A DNA stretch of 64,000 bases from Rhodocytophaga aerolata (GTDB taxonomy: Bacteria; Bacteroidota; Bacteroidia; Cytophagales; 172606-1): NCBI RefSeq assembly GCF_030503435.1, contig NZ_JAUKPO010000005.1, forward strand, positions 186,001 through 250,000. The letters run 5' to 3'. The notes below the pieces were generated by a model. That model was not told the DNA's origin, did not search any database, and saw nothing but the letters and a program-made list of their open reading frames with translations. This document shows positions 60,809 to 64,000 of this stretch, piece after piece; position 1 is the first letter of the stretch; the number at the start of each line of letters is the position of its first letter. A program made the translations under genes and the position numbers.

Positions 60809-63031
60809 TCTCAGCAGGGAAACCGTACCTTTGAACGTGCGGCTCCGGTAATGAATGAGATAGTAATATATGCCCGTAGGAAAATCCATTCCGGTCCAGC
60901 TAAATTCGCGGCTTTCTCCTATAAAAACTTGTTTACCCCACCGGTTATAAATTTCAATGCTCTCAAACCCATCCCGGCAGTTATCAGCTGGTAAGTTAGG
61001 AATGAAAAAAGTGTCATTCTTTCCATCGCCATTAGGTGTAAATACATTGGGAGGCTCAAATCCCTCAAAAGTCATTTCGGCATCAGTAATTTCCAGCTCC
61101 ACGGTTATAGTATCGGCCCGGTTGCGGGCACAACTGTTATCAATAACAATAAAATCAATAATGTACGTACTTTGGTCAGCCAGAATATTCTGGCAGACTG
61201 GTTGCCAGGAGAAAGGCTCGGTAATCTGGCCGATGCCTGTAGAATTATTTTTAAACTTCATCCCTACCTGTTCCAGGCTGAATCCTCTTCCGACGGCACG
61301 TAGCACAATGGCATCATTATCAGGATCAGTGGCGAGTACATCAAATTTAATTTCTTCATTGGTCAGTAGTTTTGCTTTATTACCCGGTAATGTAGTAACA
61401 ACAGCTGGCTGATTGGTAACTCTGGATTTGTAGGTAAGATTTACGGTAACTGTATCTACTTTTTGCTCACCCGGACAACGGCTGTCTTTTACAATAAAGT
61501 CGATCGTATAGAGTTTATCTGCTTCTGTTTTTTCACAATCTGGCGCCCAGACAAAAGGGGAGGCAACCATGCCAACCGCTGTGCCATTGGTAAAAGCCAT
61601 ACCGGCAGCGGCCATATCAAATCCGCGGCCAATACCAGTTAAGCTAATCTGCTCATTATCTGCATCAGTACCGGTTACCATAAACTGAATAGACTCTCCG
61701 GCAATAACTGTAGCAGCATTGCCTGGTAAGTCCGTAATGCTTATGGGAGCTTTATTGGGTTTCTGCTCAAAATCAATTGCCACTTGCAGGGTGTCACGTT
61801 TGGGAACCGGGCAACCGTTATCACTGGCAATAATCTGAAACAGATAAGGTTCGCCAGGTTTATTATAGGCGCAATCCTCAAAACATACTTTCGCCCGCAA
61901 GGTGTCACCTGGCCCATTCAGTGTACCTTGGGTAGGAGACAAAGTAGCCATATTGGCGGAAAAGTTCAGCGGACGCAGAGACAAGTTAATTTGCTCCTTG
62001 GCATTAGAATCAGCAATGGCTATATTAAAGCACCGCTCGGCATCAACAGATATTTTCATTACCTGGCCTGCACGATAGACTTTGTTGGTGGCTGGCTCCC
62101 GCATCTGTAATTTGGGCGGCATATTTTTGGGGCAGTCAATTACCATCAGCTGAAAGTCGCGCCGTACCTCGCCTATCTTTTTGCCGTCCCGGTATTCTTC
62201 ACATAATACCGAAAAAACAAATAGCCCGGTACGGGAGGAAGTAAACGTAAGCTGTCCGGTGGAAGGATTTACCCGTAAGGGAGCTTTGCCAGAAATAACA
62301 TTTGCCAGGTTGAATCCTTGTGCCCACCGCACTTCCGGATAAGGAGCTGTATAAAACCTGCCGGTATTATAGGGATTCCTGTTCCAGGTGGGCTGAGAAG
62401 AACTATGGCCATTATAAGGGGTTACCAGTTTATAAACCAGTTGATCCCCATCCGGGTCGGTTGCGCCAAAGTCAAATACAAAGGGCTCATTTACACACGC
62501 ATAATCGCCTTTAGGCACAATAAAGGAAGGAGAACTATTGTAAAGCCGGATATTATTCAGCACAACTGGAGGAAATTCCATATAGAAAGCCATACCGGCA
62601 TCTTGCGGATTAATAATATTAGAAATAGTATTATTCCGGCAGCATCTTTCCCATACGACATAATAGCCTTCAGGGTCTGTATACACATTCTGCGACAGGG
62701 TGATGGGGGCCGAATACCGGATCAGGCGGGTTTGTAGACGGGCTGAAGTACATTCAGGGTTGGTATAGTTTACCTGCCCATACGACACACGAGGCAACAC
62801 TACTACCTGCATTTGCTGATTATTTCTTTTGCTATAAATGACTGCATACACACTTGCATCTTCCGCGCCTTTATCTCCATTAATATCGTCGAAATATAAA
62901 TTCAGGGTGAGGGTATATTGGTTGCCCCTTCCGGCAGAGGTAAGCTCAAAATCTCCTCCTACTATATGGGTGGCAAAGGCGGAACAGAGCGTTAAGTAAA
63001 AAAGTATACAACAGATGTATAGGTGTTTCAT
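60806..63031 (-). CDS. Secreted protein with gliding-motility-associated C-terminal (CHU_C) domain
   Basis: 741 aa with a signal peptide (LYICCILFYLTLCSAFATHI). It has HYR/PKD-like beta-sandwich repeats: three near-copies of a unit of about 95 residues with DPDNDAIVLRAVGRGFSLEQ or TDADNEQISLTGIGRGFDMA, closing PADQ...YIIDFIVIDNSCARNRADTI. The C-terminus is the CHU_C/type B sorting domain (NVFTPNGDGKNDTFFIPNLP, YNRWGKQVF, FPTGIYYYLIHY). T9SS substrate, surface-displayed, possibly adhesive. It is single. Confidence 0.88.
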   Translation of the reverse strand: MKHLYICCILFYLTLCSAFATHIVGGDFELTSAGRGNQYTLTLNLYFDDINGDKGAEDASVYAVIYSKRNNQQMQVVVLPRVSYGQVNYTNPECTSARLQTRLIRYSAPITLSQNVYTDPEGYYVVWERCCRNNTISNIINPQDAGMAFYMEFPPVVLNNIRLYNSSPSFIVPKGDYACVNEPFVFDFGATDPDGDQLVYKLVTPYNGHSSSQPTWNRNPYNTGRFYTAPYPEVRWAQGFNLANVISGKAPLRVNPSTGQLTFTSSRTGLFVFSVLCEEYRDGKKIGEVRRDFQLMVIDCPKNMPPKLQMREPATNKVYRAGQVMKISVDAERCFNIAIADSNAKEQINLSLRPLNFSANMATLSPTQGTLNGPGDTLRAKVCFEDCAYNKPGEPYLFQIIASDNGCPVPKRDTLQVAIDFEQKPNKAPISITDLPGNAATVIAGESIQFMVTGTDADNEQISLTGIGRGFDMAAAGMAFTNGTAVGMVASPFVWAPDCEKTEADKLYTIDFIVKDSRCPGEQKVDTVTVNLTYKSRVTNQPAVVTTLPGNKAKLLTNEEIKFDVLATDPDNDAIVLRAVGRGFSLEQVGMKFKNNSTGIGQITEPFSWQPVCQNILADQSTYIIDFIVIDNSCARNRADTITVELEITDAEMTFEGFEPPNVFTPNGDGKNDTFFIPNLPADNCRDGFESIEIYNRWGKQVFIGESREFSWTGMDFPTGIYYYLIHYRSRTFKGTVSLLR

Positions 63032-63278
63032 GGGATAGCAATCGAATTAAGATAACAGGTAATGGGTAAGGTAACGCTGGTACCAGACCTGGCACTGCTT
63101 TATTTAACTTTGAGAGTAAAGTAACTTTAGCGCGTCTGATTGCAATAGTTTTTAGCTAAATTACTTAAATATTTTTTTATTACAAACCTCACTTTCGATT
63201 GGATTATTTCCACAAAAGCAGGCTCCTTTTTATTTGCAGGTTGTACAGATGAGATAAAAGGCTTATCCGGCAAAAGTA

Positions 63279-63309
63279 TTGATAGGCTAGCCGCTATTTG
63301 GTATATTTG
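63279..63309 (+). promoter_or_regulatory. Promoter of rlmD
   Basis: TTG at 63279-63281, 20-base spacer, TATATTTG (TAnnTTTG) at 63302-63309. The ATG at 63318 is only 8 bp after the -7 element, so the leader would be very short. Confidence 0.5.
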
Positions 63310-63317
63310 CAGGCCTC

Positions 63318-64000
63318 ATGAGAAAGAACAACAAAGAAAAATTCCCTTTACTAGAAAAAATACCCATCACCGGAATTGCTGCTGAAGGCAAATGCATTGC
63401 CCGTACCCTAGACATGGTCATATTTGTGGAAGGCGTGGCTGCTCCTGGTGATATTGCAGATCTGAGAATAACCCGTAAGAAAAAGAATTTTATAGAGGCG
63501 GTTCCAGTTCGTTTTCATCAGTATTCCTCTCAACGGGTAGAAGCTTTCTGTGAGCATTTTGGCGTATGTGGTGGTTGCAAATGGCAGCATATTCCCTACC
63601 AGGGCCAACTTGCCTATAAGCAGCAACAGGTAATTGATAACCTGGAGAGAATAGCCAAAGTACCTTTACCAGAAATACAGCCTATCCTGCCTTCTGCCCA
63701 AACCCAGTACTACCGCAATAAATTAGAATTTACCTTTTCGCCTAACCGCTGGCTCACCAATGAAGACATACAATCTGACAAACAGTTTGACAGACGTACC
63801 CTGGGATTTCATATACCCAAACGTTTCGATAAGATACTGGACATTGCTCATTGTTATTTGCAGCCTGAGCCTTCTAATCCGATCCGCCTGGCAGTAAAAG
63901 ACTATGCCCGGAAACATAATCTGTCCTTCTTTGATAATGTCAAAAATGAAGGTTTTCTGAGAAATCTCATTATCCGCACCTCTGGTACCGGAGAGATTAT
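63318..64000 (+). CDS. rlmD: 23S rRNA (uracil-C5)-methyltransferase RlmD-like, N-terminal part (cut by window edge)
   Basis: About 227 residues from the ATG at 63318, cut by the window end. TRAM-like N-terminus (KIPITGIAAEGKCIARTLDM, VFVEGVAAPGDIADLRITRK), iron-sulfur cysteines FCEHFGVCGGCKWQH, and the RNA-binding segment QYYRNKLEFTFSPN; these match the RlmD/RumA/TrmA-type uracil-5 methyltransferases, and the FeS motif favours RlmD or RlmCD. The SAM-binding and catalytic domain lies beyond the window. Whether it is RlmD or a paralogue cannot be decided from this part. Confidence 0.85.
   Translation, partial: MRKNNKEKFPLLEKIPITGIAAEGKCIARTLDMVIFVEGVAAPGDIADLRITRKKKNFIEAVPVRFHQYSSQRVEAFCEHFGVCGGCKWQHIPYQGQLAYKQQQVIDNLERIAKVPLPEIQPILPSAQTQYYRNKLEFTFSPNRWLTNEDIQSDKQFDRRTLGFHIPKRFDKILDIAHCYLQPEPSNPIRLAVKDYARKHNLSFFDNVKNEGFLRNLIIRTSGTGEI

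Noticed and set aside
1-64000. Search by eye for CRISPR arrays, tRNA-like T-loops, rRNA, transposases and integrases
   Set aside because: None found; the repeat-punctuated island carries no recombinase gene inside the window.

Overview
The window looks like a chromosomal segment of a Bacteroidota bacterium, probably of the order Cytophagales. Reasons: a secreted protein ending in a gliding-associated (CHU_C, type B T9SS) sorting domain (60806-63031), another with a T9SS type A-like tail (55263-56255), a siderophore-type TonB receptor, ECF sigma/anti-sigma signalling, DUF4783 next to nadC, DUF3667, and promoter elements of the Bacteroidota type (TAnnTTTG). Base composition is moderately AT-rich. 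I see no rRNA, tRNA, CRISPR array, integrase, transposase or phage genes.

Layout. 1-9 kb: a cut-off TonB receptor behind two iron-type operators, a QueC lacking its zinc cysteines, a DUF2306 membrane protein, two tail-to-tail PAS histidine kinases and an acyl-CoA dehydrogenase-like flavoprotein. 9.3-19 kb: a membrane metallophosphoesterase, an ECF sigma - anti-sigma-like - beta-barrel operon, gpmI with a lipoprotein, DUF4783-nadC and a YcxB-like protein. 18.9-24.2 kb: an accessory island on the minus strand with a MacB-type ABC permease, three short orphan genes, a gene remnant and a decayed SWIM-finger gene. GC-rich quasi-palindromic repeats punctuate it and it looks like a cassette array. 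24.4-43.4 kb: an FAD oxidoreductase, selO, a membrane patatin-like enzyme with a partner, murI, a kelch protein, an AraC regulator, a secreted PQQ-type dehydrogenase fused to a cupredoxin with a DUF1080 partner, and manA. 43.4-51 kb: an RNA end-repair neighbourhood (Thg1-like 3'-5' polymerase, polynucleotide-kinase-like ATPase, calcineurin-type phosphoesterase, RlaP-type nucleotidyltransferase), with a NADAR ADP-ribose hydrolase 2.5 kb further on, behind a dipeptide epimerase. 52-64 kb: a sensor kinase divergent from a secreted protein, with four phased TTTAAC repeats between them, then hemL, DUF3667, an outer-membrane-like protein, the CHU_C protein and a cut-off rlmD.

How the parts fit together: housekeeping genes (gpmI, nadC, murI, manA, hemL, rlmD) are single or paired and mostly end in strong hairpin terminators, many of them shared by convergent genes. 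The two most interesting regions are the repeat-punctuated orphan-gene island at 18.9-24.2 kb and the RNA-repair neighbourhood at 43.4-47.8 kb. Function calls rest on motifs read by eye; no searches were run.
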